Origin: Pseudomonadota bacterium
GTDB taxonomy: Bacteria > Pseudomonadota > Alphaproteobacteria > Acetobacterales > Acetobacteraceae
Reading direction: 5' to 3'
DNA: 56,440 nucleotides
NCBI GenBank assembly: GCA_021805565.1
Contig: JAJZFA010000008.1
Location: 1 to 56,440, forward strand
This document shows positions 1 to 8,015 of this stretch, piece after piece (position 1 is the stretch's first letter; each line of letters opens with the position of its first letter). The notes under the pieces are model-generated. The model saw only the letters and a list, made by a program, of their open reading frames with translations. It was not told where the DNA came from and made no database searches. The position numbers and the translations under genes were made by a program.

Positions 1-126
1 CTGGATCTCGGTGCGATCAAGCGCATCCACGGAACCTACCGGTATTACCTGACCAAGGCCGGACGGGCGGCGACAGCCGCGGCTGAACACCTGGCCACGG
101 CGGTTATCGTTCCGGCAATGATTTGA
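1..126 (+). CDS. C-terminal fragment of an unidentified winged-helix-like protein
   Basis: The open frame enters from the left edge and ends at TGA, giving 41 residues. The segment IKRIHGTYRYYLTKAGRAA resembles the wing and last helix of a winged-helix domain (basic strand, YRYYLT, then a GRAA helix), a pattern I associate with small regulators and IS-linked proteins. The start and most of the protein lie outside the window, so family and function cannot be assigned. A 350-bp stretch without a clear gene and an IS follow it. Confidence 0.45.
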   Translation: MDLGAIKRIHGTYRYYLTKAGRAATAAAEHLATAVIVPAMI

Positions 127-458
127 CAGGATTTTTCGATGCAGAAAATGGCAAGAGTTAGGCGATAAAGGACTAAGGATGTGCCATGCGTTTAATGTCG
201 CGGTGTGCGCCCGGATATTGATACCTGAATCAGGTGCCATCTACACCCAACACTGCCTTGAACACCCGGGTGGAAGGTTCCAGTCCGCGTAACGAATGCA
301 GGGCATGAAGGCAACCAAACCCGCCGCCGGCGATCGCCATGCGGTAATAACGGTCTGGCTTATCGTTTTGTGGTCGGATTGGCTTCCCCGTAAGGACATT
401 TGCTGCTGCCGCCCCGGTGTGGATACCGATGAACCGGGACGATTCTATGATCGGTATC
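127..458. other. intergenic stretch with no assignable gene; unassigned minus frame at 230-460
   Basis: The minus strand is open from 460 to 230 (76 codons), but I recognise no family, no good ribosome-binding site and no neighbour that supports it. The plus strand is also open here in two frames. If the IS at 477-2240 is removed and one target copy kept, a plus-strand frame from the ATG at 429 runs through the junction to a stop near 2320, so the IS may have interrupted a small gene; this is speculative. The short palindrome ACCTGA-A-TCAGGT at 223-235 is the only other structure seen. Confidence 0.3.
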
Positions 459-476
459 AAGCACGCGCCGTCAGCT
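459..476. repeat. left 18-bp target-site duplication of the IS
   Basis: AAGCACGCGCCGTCAGCT here is repeated exactly at 2241-2258. The two copies abut the outermost bases of the IS terminal repeats, and the match stops at both outer edges (C versus A before, T versus G after). This is the expected signature of a direct target duplication made on insertion. Confidence 0.85.
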
Positions 477-494
477 TGTGGCTAGCTCGAGATC

Positions 495-527
495 TGTCCG
501 GTTTTCGTAGCTCGTGAAGTGTCCGGT
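495..527 (+). repeat. left inner terminal inverted repeat of the IS
   Basis: Reads TGTCCGGTTTTCGTAGCTCG then TGAAGTGTCCGGT. The reverse complement of 2191-2223 reads TGTCCGGTTTATGTAGCTCA then TGATCTGTCCGCT, so nearly all positions match. The internal repeat of TGTCCG within each end suggests two transposase contact sites. Confidence 0.8.
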
Positions 528-556
528 CATATTGGCCTTCAGAACTGGAGGACATC

Positions 557-1750
557 ATGGATCGGGCACGCCTTCACGAAGGAATACGGCGGATACGTTT
601 CACCGACATTCTCGGCCGTTCGGAGCGGTCGGAGTTGAGTCAGATGGAGGCGGCTGAGTTGCTTGGGGTGAGTGAGCGCACGTTTCGCCGATGGCGGGAC
701 CGCCATCGCGAGGCGGGGGTTACGGGGCTGGACGACCGCCGTCTCGCGCCATCGTTGCGCCGGGCATCTGTCACCGAGATCGAGCGGATGCTGGGGTTGT
801 ATCGCGAGCAGTATCGCGGTTTCACGGTCAAGCATTTCCACGAACATCTGGGCAAGCGGCACAACTACACGCTGGGCTATACGGTGACGACGCTACATCT
901 GCACCGATCCGGGCTGGTGCACGCGGCGGCGAAACGCTCGGCGCACCGTAAGAAGCGTCCGCGACGGCCGATGGTGGGGATGATGCTGCACCAGGATGCC
1001 TCGACGCATGCCTAGCTGTCGGGCGAGTTGGGCAAACAGGATCTGGTTGTCACCATGGACGACGCCACGAGCGCGATCTACTCGATGTTCCTGGTGGATG
1101 AGGAGGGCACGGCGTCAAGCCTGCGCGGTGTCGCCGAGGTGGTATCCGGGCACCGCCTGTTCTGCTCGCTGTATACCGACCGGGGCAGCCATTACTTTCA
1201 TACGCCGGCGGCGGGCGGGCGGGTGTCGAAGAGCGTGTTGACGCAGTTCGGCCGTGCCCTGAAGCAGCTTGGCATCGAGCATATCGCGGCCTATTCGCCG
1301 CAAGCGCGCGGTCGTTCGGAACGGGTGTTCGCGACGTTGCGGGACCGTCTGCCGAAGGAGATGAAGCTGGCCGGGATCGTCACGGTGGAGGCTGCCAACC
1401 GCTGGCTGCGCGAGAGCTATATTCCGGAACACAACACGCGGTTCGCGATCGCGGCGGAACAGGAGGGATCTGCGTTCGTGGCCGACAGCATGGCGGCTTG
1501 GCGCGATATCCTGTGTGTTCTGGAGGAGCGGACGGTGGGCAACGACAACACGGTGAAATGGCAGCGGCTAAGCCTGCAACTGCCGCCGAGCCGGTTGCGC
1601 GCGCACTTCGCCAAGGCGACGGTGCGGGTGCATGAGTATCCGGCCGGGCGGCTGGCGGTTTACTGGGGGCCGCACCGGCTGGCGGACTACAATGCCGCCG
1701 GGGTCCTGGTCCCGCCCGCCGCCGTGGTTGGCCGGGATATCGTCACGTGA
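557..1750 (+). pseudogene. IS1202/ISNCY-type transposase interrupted by one amber codon
   Basis: The first part (152 codons) has a helix-turn-helix: SQMEAAELLGVSERTFRRW at about residues 32-50, then the WRDRHREAG turn and a charged linker. The second part carries the integrase-type catalytic core: DDATSAIYSMF near the first acidic residues, YTDRGSHYF in the middle and SERVFATLRDRLPKEM near the last glutamate region. Both parts are in one frame, separated only by TAG at 1013-1015 (HA-stop-LSGEL). Family members normally have tryptophan there (HEW/HAW), so a single TGG to TAG change explains the break. The ATG at 557 follows CTGGAGGA. The product is presumably inactive unless the stop is suppressed. 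Confidence 0.85.
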
Positions 1751-2085
1751 CGGAATGCAAGGGGACCGGGCCGGCGGGCCGCGAACCCGATGGAGAGCGG
1801 GCTTTGACCGGGGCTGAACGCCAGGCACGGTATCGTCCGCGGCTTACGGGAACAGCGCCCCCCTTGAAGTCGCGCCGGACGCCCCGGGGTCCAAATCTGG
1901 GACAACGCTGGGCCGATACCGTCGCGCGGCCGATCTCGCTTCAGGCGGACTGTAAGCATTGGCTTGAAGCCTTACCGGAAGCAACGCGCGATACCCCGAC
2001 CGGGGAAGCCCTGCAGGCTATCGCCGATCTGGATCTGGAAGAAATCGCCGCGATACGCCCGCCGCGCGGCTTCGGGCGCGACTGA
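1747..2085 (+). CDS. small IS-associated protein of unknown function
   Basis: A 112-residue frame begins with GTG overlapping the transposase stop (GTGA), which suggests translational coupling. It is rich in Arg, Pro and Gly at the N-terminus (LTGAERQARYRPRLTG), then has a hydrophobic/acidic C-terminal helix region ending IAAIRPPRGFGRD. I recognise this layout (AERQARYR near the start, DLDLEEIAAI..PRGFGRD at the end) from small proteins encoded downstream of transposases in proteobacterial IS elements. The role is unknown; an accessory DNA-binding or regulatory function is only a guess. Confidence 0.55.
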   Translation: MTECKGTGPAGREPDGERALTGAERQARYRPRLTGTAPPLKSRRTPRGPNLGQRWADTVARPISLQADCKHWLEALPEATRDTPTGEALQAIADLDLEEIAAIRPPRGFGRD

Positions 2086-2156
2086 ACACAGACGATGGTC
2101 CAACCGGCACACAATCGGACCCGGCCGCATGACACGCTTCCAATGCGGCCGTTCTG

Positions 2157-2176
2157 TTCTGGGGCATGCCCCAGAA
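2157..2176. repeat. perfect 20-bp palindrome near the right end of the IS
   Basis: TTCTGGGGCATGCCCCAGAA is its own reverse complement. The flanks GTTCTG and CGGAAC extend it to about 32 bp with one mismatched pair. It sits 14 bp inside the right terminal repeat, after the accessory gene. It could be a terminator-like or cruciform structure of the element. There is no T tract after it. Confidence 0.7.
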
Positions 2177-2190
2177 CGGAACAAGATCGA

Positions 2191-2223
2191 AGCGGACAGA
2201 TCATGAGCTACATAAACCGGACA
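2191..2223 (-). repeat. right inner terminal inverted repeat of the IS
   Basis: Partner of 495-527. Its reverse complement aligns without gaps over 33 bp, differing mainly at the two dinucleotides between the conserved blocks. Confidence 0.8.
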
Positions 2224-2240
2224 CGTTGACTAGCTAGCGA

Positions 2241-2258
2241 AAGCACGCGCCGTCAGCT
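2241..2258. repeat. right 18-bp target-site duplication of the IS
   Basis: Exact copy of 459-476, immediately outside the right end of the element. Confidence 0.85.
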
Positions 2259-2362
2259 GACCACGCACCGGGCGGCGAGGAGAAGCCATACAAACCGGCA
2301 TCGTCCTGGACCAGACCCGATTGAGGCGCCGCAACGCTTTTCACCTGCGGCCGCGGTAAGCC

Positions 2363-2392
2363 TTGCGCGATTTAATGGCATCGGACTACGAT
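2363..2392 (+). promoter_or_regulatory. possible promoter for the deaminase/BMP transporter operon
   Basis: TTGCGC and TACGAT, 18 bp apart, lie at the edge of an unusually AT-rich stretch just upstream of the first gene of the operon. The boxes are a partial match to a housekeeping sigma-70 promoter. The local drop in GC content supports a regulatory region, but the exact boxes are uncertain. Confidence 0.3.
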
Positions 2393-2412
2393 TTGTAATC
2401 ATGGAGGAGAAA

Positions 2413-2520
2413 ATGCCTATTTTTTCAAAAAATCACCCCGAATTTGCTTATATTTTGTTCGATCTTAGATTTCTCGATGCGCGCCGCTTGCACTATGCCC
2501 GACAGACTGGCTGCCGATGA
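2413..2520 (+). CDS. possible 35-residue leader/small protein ahead of the deaminase
   Basis: The ATG is preceded by GGAGGAG at 2402-2408, a strong ribosome-binding site at normal spacing and better than that of the deaminase itself. The frame encodes MPIFSKNHPEFAYILFD followed by a basic tail, and its TGA overlaps the deaminase ATG (ATGA), as expected for translational coupling. Codons in the first half are AT-rich, unlike the neighbours. It could be a leader that drives deaminase translation or a small protein. No homologue is recognised. The alternative is that this is the real N-terminus region of a longer mRNA leader without a functional peptide. Confidence 0.45.
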   Translation: MPIFSKNHPEFAYILFDLRFLDARRLHYARQTGCR

Positions 2521-2984
2521 CCGACGAAGACTGCTTGCGCCTTACCTTCGATCTCGCGCGGTCATCTCGCGCGGCCGGGAATCATCCTTTTGCCGCGATC
2601 CTTGCTGGGCCTGACGGGGCCGTGCTGATGAGAGCGGGCAACACGCACGGCGACGCCGGCGATCGCACCGGTCACGCCGAACGGGTTCTGATGACCCAGG
2701 CCAGTCTGGCTTATACGACCGGATTTCTTGCGGGATGTACATTGTACGCCAGCGCGGAACCATGTGCCATGTGTGCGGGATCGGCCTATTGGGCTGGCGT
2801 GGGCAGAGTTGTTTATGGCTTGTCGGAACGCGATCTCCGCGTGCTGATCGGGCCGCATCCGGAGAATTTGACGATGGACCTGCCGTGCCGGGTGGTTCTG
2901 TCCGCAGGACAGCGGCTCATCGAGGTGGTGGGTCCACTATTGGAAGCGGAAGCCCGATCCGTTCATGATCGATTTTGGCGATAG
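2517..2984 (+). CDS. CMP/dCMP-type nucleoside or nucleobase deaminase
   Basis: The 155-residue protein has the zinc-dependent deaminase core. GHAERVLM at about residues 52-59 supplies the HAE zinc ligand and catalytic glutamate, and EPCAMCAGSAYWAGVGRVVYG at about 81-101 supplies the two zinc cysteines (PCxxC). The family (cytosine, guanine, adenosine and tRNA-adenosine deaminases) acts in the cytoplasm. The next genes encode a BMP-type nucleoside/purine importer, so the likely substrate is an imported purine or cytosine compound; guanine deaminase is one option. TadA is less likely given the operon context. The start overlaps the preceding small frame by ATGA. Confidence 0.85.
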   Translation: MTDEDCLRLTFDLARSSRAAGNHPFAAILAGPDGAVLMRAGNTHGDAGDRTGHAERVLMTQASLAYTTGFLAGCTLYASAEPCAMCAGSAYWAGVGRVVYGLSERDLRVLIGPHPENLTMDLPCRVVLSAGQRLIEVVGPLLEAEARSVHDRFWR

Positions 2985-3172
2985 CATAGGTGGGTCCAGC
3001 ATTTGCCACTCGCCCAGAGTTTGCCGTTGGCACAACGTTTGCTTTGTGCAATATCGCGGGTTGCCAATCACGGTTCGGTGACTGATCGAGAGGCTAGCCC
3101 GGCTGATAATCGCAACGATGTACGAAGAAAATAACGTCCCCACACCCGGCTAACAGGTTCACGGAGATTTCC

Positions 3173-4255
3173 ATGCTTAGACGTCGATTCACTCAGCTTG
3201 CCGGCGCCGGGGCGGCCGCTTTGGCGCTGCCAGCGATTATCCGGCCCGCACGCTCCGCAGAACCGCTCAAGGTGGGGTTGATCTATCTCGGTCCGGTTGG
3301 CGACTTCGGATGGACCTATCAGCACGACATCGCGCGCAACATCGCGGCCGACCATTTCGGCGACAAGATCAAGACGACATTCGTGGAAAACGTGCCGGAA
3401 GGCCCGGATTCCGAAAAGGTGCTGAACGATCTGGCCAACCAGGGTAACAAGCTGATCTTCGCGACGTCGTTCGGTTACATGAACTACGTTCTGAATTCGG
3501 CCAAGAAACATCCGAAGGTGTTTTATGAGCACGCCACCGGCTACAAACGTGCAGCAAATGTCTCGAACTATAATATCCGCTTTTATCAGGCTCGGTACGT
3601 GCAAGGCGTGATCGCCGGTAAATTGAGCAAGGCCGGTCTGGCCGGCTATGTCGGGTCCGTTCCGGTCCCCGAAGTGGTGCAGGGTATAAACGCCTTCATG
3701 CTTGGCATGCAGTCCGTCAACCCCAAGGCCCGGTTGAAATTCGTATTAATCAACTCCTGGTACGATCCGCCGAAAGAGGGCGATGCGGCCAAGGCACTGA
3801 TCGATCAGGGCTGCGATATCATCACCCAGCATACCGATTCGCCGGCCCCTTTGCAGGCAGCGGCCAGCCGCCACGTGCTGGCGTTCGGTCAGTCCACCGA
3901 TATGTCGAAGTTCGCACCAACGACCGAATTGACCGCCAGTACCGACGTGTGGGGCCCCTACTATATCAAGCGCATCCAGGACGTGCTGGACGACACCTGG
4001 ACAAGCACCGACACCTGGGGCGGATTCGACAGCGGTATGCTCGCCATGTCGCCGTTCACCAACATGCCGCCAGATGTCTCGGCCCTGGCTACCGCTACGG
4101 TTGCCGATATCAAATCGGGCAAAAACAAGGTGTTCGTAGGCCCGATCGCCGATCAGACCGGCTCGGTGAAGGTCCCCGCCGGAACCACGATGGACGATGG
4201 CGCGCTGTCCGGCATGCAGTGGCTGGTCCAAGGCGTCGATGGTAAACTAACCTGA
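3173..4255 (+). CDS. BMP-family ABC transporter substrate-binding protein
   Basis: The 360-residue protein opens with a twin-arginine-like signal (LRRRFTQLAGAGAAALALPA) and probable cleavage after ARSA. The mature part begins EPLKVGLIYLGPVGDFGW, the typical first strand of the basic membrane protein (PnrA/Med) family that binds nucleosides. Motifs FATSFGYMN and AGKLSKAGLAGYVGS also match this fold. It would act in the periplasm, handing purine nucleosides or bases to the ATPase and permeases encoded just downstream. ACGGAGA precedes the ATG. A small hairpin (GCACAA/TTGTGC arms at 3030-3049) lies in the 188-bp gap after the deaminase; its role is unknown. Confidence 0.9.
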   Translation: MLRRRFTQLAGAGAAALALPAIIRPARSAEPLKVGLIYLGPVGDFGWTYQHDIARNIAADHFGDKIKTTFVENVPEGPDSEKVLNDLANQGNKLIFATSFGYMNYVLNSAKKHPKVFYEHATGYKRAANVSNYNIRFYQARYVQGVIAGKLSKAGLAGYVGSVPVPEVVQGINAFMLGMQSVNPKARLKFVLINSWYDPPKEGDAAKALIDQGCDIITQHTDSPAPLQAAASRHVLAFGQSTDMSKFAPTTELTASTDVWGPYYIKRIQDVLDDTWTSTDTWGGFDSGMLAMSPFTNMPPDVSALATATVADIKSGKNKVFVGPIADQTGSVKVPAGTTMDDGALSGMQWLVQGVDGKLT

Positions 4256-4322
4256 ACCAACACGAACAGGCTGCGATGCGGGAACGCCCCATCGCGGCCT
4301 AGCCCACAGCAGCGAGTGTGTC

Positions 4323-5909
4323 ATGACCGACCAAGGTTTACCCGGCCCGCTGCTGACAATGACCGGAATGACCAAACACTATCCCGGTTGCCTGGCAAAC
4401 GATCGTGTTTCGCTTACAGTCGGACGTAATCAGATTCATGCGTTACTTGGAGAGAACGGCGCCGGTAAAAGCACGCTGGTGAAAACCATCTACGGTGTTG
4501 TCAGACCGGATGCCGGCGAAATCGTCTGGGAAGGCCAAAAAGTCACGATCCAGAACCCCGGCCACGCGCAACGGCTGGGCGTGGGCATGGTCTTCCAGCA
4601 TTTTTCGCTGTTCGAGGCGCTGACAGTCACCGAGAACATCGCCCTGGGGCTGAACACGGCGCAAGAGCGAATCGGCCTGCGCGAGCGGATCGTTCGTATA
4701 TCCAACGAATATGGATTGCCGCTCGATCCGGATCGCGTAGTACACGATCTGTCGGTAGGAGAACGTCAGCGTATCGAAATCGTGCGCTGCCTACTGCAAA
4801 ACCCGAAATTGCTGATCATGGACGAACCGACATCGGTATTGACGCCGTCCGAAGTCCAGAAGCTATTCGTTACACTACGCCGGCTGGCCGCCGAAGGATG
4901 CTCTATCCTTTACATCAGTCACAAGCTGGAAGAAGTCCGATCGTTATGTTCCGCCGCCACGATCATGCGCCTGGGCAGGAACGTTGGACAGTGCGCGCCG
5001 GCCGAAAAGACGATCAAGGAACTGGCCGAGATCATGATCAACATGACCCTGAACGCGCCAACCCCGCGGCCACCGTCCGCGAGCACCGCGCCACCGCGGC
5101 TGGTGCTCGACAAGCTCACCATCCGCTCGCCGAATCATTTCGGCACGGACCTGAAAGAGATTTCGCTGTCTTTGGCAGGAGGAGAAATCCTGGGCATCGC
5201 CGGCATTGCCGGCAACGGCCAGACCGAGCTGATGGATGCATTGTCCGGTGAAATTCCCGCCGGAAGACCGGAAAGCGTCGTCATCGACGGCGTCGCCGCC
5301 GGGCATATGGGTCCGCATGAACGGCGGCGCATTCATGGCTGCTTCGTGCCGGAAGAACGCAACGGACACGGTGCGGTCACAACCATGACGCTGGCGGAAA
5401 ATGCCTTTCTCTCCGGCTTTGGCCGCCAGGCGTTGGTGCGTTTCGGGGTGATCGATACGAAAAAGACATCGGATTTCGCAGCGAGCATCATAAAACAATT
5501 CGATGTCCGCACCACCGGTCCCAAGGCGCAGGCGCGATCGCTTTCGGGTGGCAACCTGCAGAAATTCCTTGTGGGGCGGGAGGTTTTGCAAAATCCCAGC
5601 GTTCTGGCGATCAATCAGCCGACATGGGGGGTGGATGCCGGGGCGGCACTGGCGATCCATGAAGCGATCATGGCGCTGGCCGCGGCGGGGACGGCGGTAA
5701 TTATCATCTCGCAGGATCTGGACGAAATTTTCGTCCTGGCCGACCGGATCGCCGTCATTGCCGGTGGGCGTGTCTCGGCTCCGGTTCCGGCTCGCATGGC
5801 CACGGTGGAATCGATCGGACGGTTGATGGGCGGCGGAACCGAACCGGTCAGGCCGTACGGAATCATGGCCCTGGCGCATGCGAATGGGGATAGCGCCGGC
5901 CATGTTTAA
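4323..5909 (+). CDS. double-domain ABC transporter ATPase (BMP/purine type)
   Basis: The 528 residues hold two nucleotide-binding domains in tandem, as in the sugar and nucleoside importers of this class. Domain 1 has Walker A GENGAGKST, signature LSVGERQRIEIV and Walker B LLIMDEPTS. Domain 2 has a degenerate Walker A (GIAGNGQTELMDALSG), signature LSGGNLQKFLVGRE and LAINQPTWGVDAGA in the Walker B region; such degeneracy is normal for the second domain here. It energises uptake through the two permeases that follow. The end overlaps the next start by 8 bp, indicating one transcript. Confidence 0.92.
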   Translation: MTDQGLPGPLLTMTGMTKHYPGCLANDRVSLTVGRNQIHALLGENGAGKSTLVKTIYGVVRPDAGEIVWEGQKVTIQNPGHAQRLGVGMVFQHFSLFEALTVTENIALGLNTAQERIGLRERIVRISNEYGLPLDPDRVVHDLSVGERQRIEIVRCLLQNPKLLIMDEPTSVLTPSEVQKLFVTLRRLAAEGCSILYISHKLEEVRSLCSAATIMRLGRNVGQCAPAEKTIKELAEIMINMTLNAPTPRPPSASTAPPRLVLDKLTIRSPNHFGTDLKEISLSLAGGEILGIAGIAGNGQTELMDALSGEIPAGRPESVVIDGVAAGHMGPHERRRIHGCFVPEERNGHGAVTTMTLAENAFLSGFGRQALVRFGVIDTKKTSDFAASIIKQFDVRTTGPKAQARSLSGGNLQKFLVGREVLQNPSVLAINQPTWGVDAGAALAIHEAIMALAAAGTAVIIISQDLDEIFVLADRIAVIAGGRVSAPVPARMATVESIGRLMGGGTEPVRPYGIMALAHANGDSAGHV

Positions 5910-6978
5910 GATCGAACCGCGCGGTTACGAATCGAAATTCTGGCGCTATGCCTCGCCTGTTCTGGCCTTGCTGCTGACCGGCGCGACATCTGGACTGATT
6001 TTCCTGGCGATGGGCCGGCCGGCCGGACTGACTGTCTATACGTTCCTGATCGCGCCGCTGCTGCAACAGGATGGAGTGCAGGCGCTGGTGGTAAAAGCGG
6101 CGCCGCTGATCATGATGGGCGTTGGGCTTTCCCTGGCATACCGGGCGAACGTCTGGAATATCGGGACCGATGGGCAATTCACGCTCGGCGCCATTTGCGG
6201 CGGTGGCGTCGCGCTGGCGTTTCCCGATGTCACGCCCTGGGTATTGTTTCCCGTAATGATCGTTGCCGGAGCCATCGGCGGCATGCTGAACGGCGGGCTG
6301 GTGGCGTGGCTGCGCATCCGGTTCAACGCGAATGAAATTCTGACCAGCCTGATGTTTGCTTACATCGCCCAGTATTTCCTGGTGTACTTGGTGACCGGCC
6401 CGTGGCGGGATCCGGAGGGCTTCGGCTTCCCGCAAACCGCGCTGTTCTCCGATAATGCCCTGGCACCGCGGCTCATCGAGGACACCAACGTCCATATCGG
6501 CGTGTTGCTGGCGCCACTTATCGCCGTCGCTTTATGGTTCATGCTGGAAAAATCGCTGCTGGGCTTTCAATTCCGCGTGCTGGGTCAGGCAACCCGTGCA
6601 GCTAAATTCGCCGGATTCAACGAAAACCGGCTGGTCTGGATCGCCATGCTGATCAGCGGTGGCCTCGCGGGCCTTGCCGGGATGCTGGAAGCGACGGGGA
6701 CGCTGGGCCAACTGACCACAACGCTGTCACCCGACTATGGATTCACCGCCATCATCGTTGCCTTTCTCGGCCGGTTAAATCCGCTCGGTGCCATCCCCGC
6801 GGGACTGCTGCTGGCCCTGACCTATCTGGGCGGCGATGCGGCACAGATTAACCTCGGATTGCCGAACGCGGTGACCGGCATTTTCCAGGGCATCTTGCTG
6901 TTCTACCTGCTGGGCTGCGATATCCTGTTGCTAAACCGGATCAGATGGGTTTCCAGCCGCATGAGGGCCACGGGATGA
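5902..6978 (+). CDS. ABC transporter permease, BMP/nucleoside type (first)
   Basis: A 358-residue membrane protein with about eight to ten hydrophobic segments. The core LSLAYRANVWNIGTDGQFTLGA is diagnostic of the BPD_transp_2 permeases of ribose- and nucleoside-type importers. I chose the ATG giving MFKIEPRGYESKFW because family members usually begin a few residues before a first transmembrane segment like this. An in-frame ATG 24 bp earlier is possible but lies deeper in the ATPase gene. It pairs with the second permease to form the channel. Confidence 0.88.
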   Translation: MFKIEPRGYESKFWRYASPVLALLLTGATSGLIFLAMGRPAGLTVYTFLIAPLLQQDGVQALVVKAAPLIMMGVGLSLAYRANVWNIGTDGQFTLGAICGGGVALAFPDVTPWVLFPVMIVAGAIGGMLNGGLVAWLRIRFNANEILTSLMFAYIAQYFLVYLVTGPWRDPEGFGFPQTALFSDNALAPRLIEDTNVHIGVLLAPLIAVALWFMLEKSLLGFQFRVLGQATRAAKFAGFNENRLVWIAMLISGGLAGLAGMLEATGTLGQLTTTLSPDYGFTAIIVAFLGRLNPLGAIPAGLLLALTYLGGDAAQINLGLPNAVTGIFQGILLFYLLGCDILLLNRIRWVSSRMRATG

Positions 6979-7898
6979 CCGCATTGCTGGTTGCGTTTCT
7001 CGTCAGCACCATCGCCGCATCCACGCCGCTGCTGCTGGCGGCGACCGGTGAACTGGTGGTGGAAAAGGCCGGTGTCCTGAACCTTGGCGTAGAAGGGATG
7101 ATGCTCGCCGGAGCCATCGCCGGGTTCGCCACGGCAAATGTGACGGGAATGACAACCTTGGGGGTACTGGCCGCGCTGGCGGCGGGTGTGGCGCTGTCGC
7201 TGCTGTTCGCGATCATCTCGCTGACGCTGCAGGCCAATCAGACCGCGACCGGTCTGGCGCTGACAATCTTCGGTCGCGGCTTCAGTGCGCTGGTCGGCGC
7301 GGGCTATGTCGGGATTCCGGCGCCGACGCTACCGAAGGTGCATATTCCGCTTCTATCGGACATCCCGGTCCTGGGGCCGGTGGTCTTCGGGCACGACATC
7401 CTGGTCTATCTGTCATTGGCTATTCTGGCCGTGGTAGCCTGGTGCATCCGGTACACCCATCTGGGCCTTATTTTGCGCGCGGTCGGCGATTCGCACGATG
7501 CCGCACACGCACTGGGTTATGCAGTGGTGCCCATCCGCTATGGCGCGGTTGCATTCGGCGGAGCATTGGCAGGTTTAGCTGGGGCATATATGTCCCTGGC
7601 CTATACGCCGCTTTGGGCGCAGGACATGACGGCGGGCCGCGGCTGGGTGGCGGTGGCGCTGGTCACTTTCTCCGCTTGGCGACCGTTCTGGCTGTTGATC
7701 GGGGCATGGTTCTTCGGTGCGCTGATGTACCTTTCGCTCTACGTCCAGGCTCTTGGCGTGCCGGTACCGTCGGCACTGCTATCGGCGCTGCCCTATATCG
7801 GAACAGTCGTCGTGTTGGTACTAATTTCCCGCGATGCCAGACTAATCCGGCTGCACAGGCCGGCGATGCTGGGGCGACCATTCCAGGCGCGGGCGTAA
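6975..7898 (+). CDS. ABC transporter permease, BMP/nucleoside type (second)
   Basis: The start ATG overlaps the previous stop (ATGA). The 307-residue protein is the smaller permease partner: LLLAATGELVVEKAGVLNLG near the N-terminus and GVEGMMLAGA immediately after are the family hallmarks, followed by further transmembrane helices and LTIFGRGFSALVGAGYVG. It completes the set deaminase, binding protein, ATPase and two permeases, the last gene of this operon. No metabolic gene follows on this strand. Confidence 0.9.
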   Translation: MTALLVAFLVSTIAASTPLLLAATGELVVEKAGVLNLGVEGMMLAGAIAGFATANVTGMTTLGVLAALAAGVALSLLFAIISLTLQANQTATGLALTIFGRGFSALVGAGYVGIPAPTLPKVHIPLLSDIPVLGPVVFGHDILVYLSLAILAVVAWCIRYTHLGLILRAVGDSHDAAHALGYAVVPIRYGAVAFGGALAGLAGAYMSLAYTPLWAQDMTAGRGWVAVALVTFSAWRPFWLLIGAWFFGALMYLSLYVQALGVPVPSALLSALPYIGTVVVLVLISRDARLIRLHRPAMLGRPFQARA

Positions 7899-7924
7899 AA
7901 CCACCGAAACGGCAGCGGCCTTAA

Positions 7925-7975
7925 GGCATGCTCGACGGCAATTGCTCCGGAATGGAATGCGGCGCCGAGCATGCC
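7925..7975. repeat. 10-bp perfect inverted repeat between convergent genes
   Basis: GGCATGCTCG at 7925-7934 and CGAGCATGCC at 7966-7975 are exact reverse complements with a 31-nt loop. They lie between the end of the permease gene and the end of the minus-strand entericidin gene, so a bidirectional 3'-end structure is plausible. There is no T tract, so it is not a canonical intrinsic terminator. Confidence 0.55.
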
Positions 7976-8015
7976 AGCCTGCACGTGTTGCCGATGCTGC
8001 CCTTAACGACAGGAT

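Larger units (their letters stand above)
477..2240 (+). mobile_element. IS1202/ISNCY-type insertion sequence, 1764 bp
   Basis: The element is bounded by imperfect terminal inverted repeats. The outer parts both contain CTAGCT, and the inner 33 bp (495-527 and 2191-2223) match at most positions, sharing TGTCCGGTTT, GTAGCTC, TGA and TGTCCG. Exact 18-bp direct repeats flank it. Inside are a transposase interrupted by one stop codon and a 112-codon downstream frame overlapping it. The transposase type (N-terminal helix-turn-helix, then an rve/DDE core) and a long target duplication fit the IS1202 family, known for unusually long and variable duplications. With a broken transposase it could move only if a related copy acts in trans. 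Confidence 0.85.

Noticed and set aside
230-460. 76-codon minus frame left of the IS
   Set aside because: No family, ribosome-binding site or neighbour support; kept only as an uncertain note.
4944-5903. 319-codon minus frame
   Set aside because: Antisense to the ABC ATPase; no recognised motif.
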